A stretch of 64,000 nucleotides of DNA from Bemisia tabaci (lineage: Eukaryota; Arthropoda; Insecta; Hemiptera; Aleyrodidae): contig NC_092801.1 in the NCBI RefSeq assembly GCF_918797505.1, positions 16,182,001-16,246,000 on the forward strand, given 5' to 3'. Both the position numbers and the translations under genes were made by a program. The notes below the pieces were generated by a model. It had not been told where the DNA came from. It saw only the letters and a list, made by a program, of their open reading frames with translations, and ran no database searches. The first letter of the stretch is position 1. Each line of letters opens with the position of its first letter. Below are positions 63,365 through 64,000 of the stretch, piece after piece.

Positions 63365-63596
63365 CACTGGAAAAAAAAAAACACATTGGGTCTAGAGTCC
63401 AGACTCATGAAAACATCGACAAGAAAAAGGGCTCTTGGTCCAATCAGATTTAAGCTTAAATCAAGAACCAAGCCTCTTAATTTGAGCGGATTTCCTTTTG
63501 ATTTAAGCTTAAATCTAATTGAATCAAGAGTCCTTTTTCTTGTCAATGTTTTCAAGAGTCTGGACTCTAGATCCAATGTGTTTTATTCTTCCAGTG
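63365..63596. mobile_element. MITE family B (copy 8)
   Basis: CACTGGAAAAAAAAAAACAC to TTTTATTCTTCCAGTG, full nested palindromes. Frames on both strands (63364-63576, 63386-63613) are reads of the palindrome. Confidence 0.92.
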
Positions 63597-63963
63597 CAGT
63601 GAATCGGCTATGAACAAGCGATTGACGGGCCAACTCTAAATCAAACATAATTTTTCGTCCGCAATATTCCGTTTCGTAACTCGAGATGTCAATTTGATAA
63701 ACCGCGGCAACAATGACGATATCGCTAATGACGAAGTCGTTACTTACGGTTGCGGTTGTTCTTCTCTTCGTTTTTGCGTCTCGCCCGCGTTGGCATTCCA
63801 GGTGCGCATTAGTTGACTCCGCGCACCTCGCAGCACTACTGTGCTCCCAGAAAATGAAGTCGTCAGGAGGAAAACGAGCTTAGTAGCACTCGAAACGGAG
63901 CAGCGTAGATGGCGTAACCCGGTCAGAAGATTTGACTATCGTGTGTTTTGTATGTACATGGCA
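63597..63963. other. no gene recognised
   Basis: Mixed composition; nothing supported. Confidence 0.4.
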
Positions 63964-64000
63964 CACAGTAGTTCGAGTCAATCAGAGAGGTCGGACTTGA
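63964..64000. mobile_element. MITE family P, start of a third copy cut by the window edge
   Basis: CACAGTAGTTCGAGTCAATC and GAGAGGTCGGACTTGA match the family P terminus and subterminal motif. Confidence 0.75.

Noticed and set aside
1..64000. tRNA, rRNA or telomeric repeats
   Set aside because: I scanned for GGTTCGAATCC-type B boxes, rRNA-like blocks and TTAGG runs and saw none convincing. A covariance-model search would be needed to exclude tRNAs.

Overview
This is eukaryotic, repeat-rich, low-GC DNA with no prokaryotic gene organisation. Non-LTR (LINE) coding sequence of the endonuclease/reverse-transcriptase type, very dense palindromic DNA-transposon derivatives (MITEs), long AT-rich non-coding stretches and one CpG-rich promoter-like block suggest an arthropod. 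My best guess, from memory of repeat style and not from any search, is a hemipteran insect such as a whitefly (low to moderate confidence). Almost nothing in the window is ordinary host coding sequence. No transposase gene, rRNA, tRNA or CRISPR array was recognised.

Layout. 1-3.5 kb: AT-rich sequence with a 505-bp fold-back element and a small hAT-like MITE. 3.9-8.9 kb: a mosaic tandem array of about 510-bp units that switches orientation near 7300 and is interrupted by two elements with clear terminal inverted repeats (TIRs). 9.5-10.4 kb: a GC-rich block of unknown origin. 11.6-18.5 kb: a nest of MITEs inside MITEs, including a 2.7-kb long-inverted-repeat structure. 18.5-29.8 kb: more scattered and nested MITEs, an AGT-type microsatellite and short minisatellites. 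30.0-34.5 kb: the main coding feature, a minus-strand LINE of about 3.2 kb inserted into an older, 5'-truncated relative; both insertions have perfect 14-bp target-site duplications (TSDs). 36.4-37.14 kb: a CpG-rich block ending in what looks like the first coding exon of a host gene (plus strand, signal-peptide-like, followed by a GT splice donor). The following 2 kb looks like intron. 40.3-45.4 kb, 47.8-56.7 kb and 57.5-63.6 kb: MITEs, a retroposed fragment with a 19-bp TSD, a piggyBac-like TTAA palindrome, a 42-bp minisatellite with a 168-bp higher-order period, and a 1.5-kb TIR element rich in AATATTGT motifs.

How the parts relate. The repeats form a readable stratigraphy, because many insertions interrupt another recognised element and leave a TSD. 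F sits in hAT-like D (3-bp ATA). D sits in C (8 bp). J sits in K (8 bp, imperfect). B sits in I (2 bp). A and C sit in G. K sits in hairpin family L. The younger LINE sits in the older LINE (14 bp). Families B, C and F share a TIR start of the form CAC(T/G)G(A/G)-A-rich and short 2-3-bp TSDs, so one transposase group (CACTA/EnSpm-like is my guess) may have mobilised all three. Families D and J behave like hAT (8-bp TSDs). Family letters are my own labels. All coordinates come from reading by eye; TIR boundaries may be off by a few bases, and fragment edges by more.
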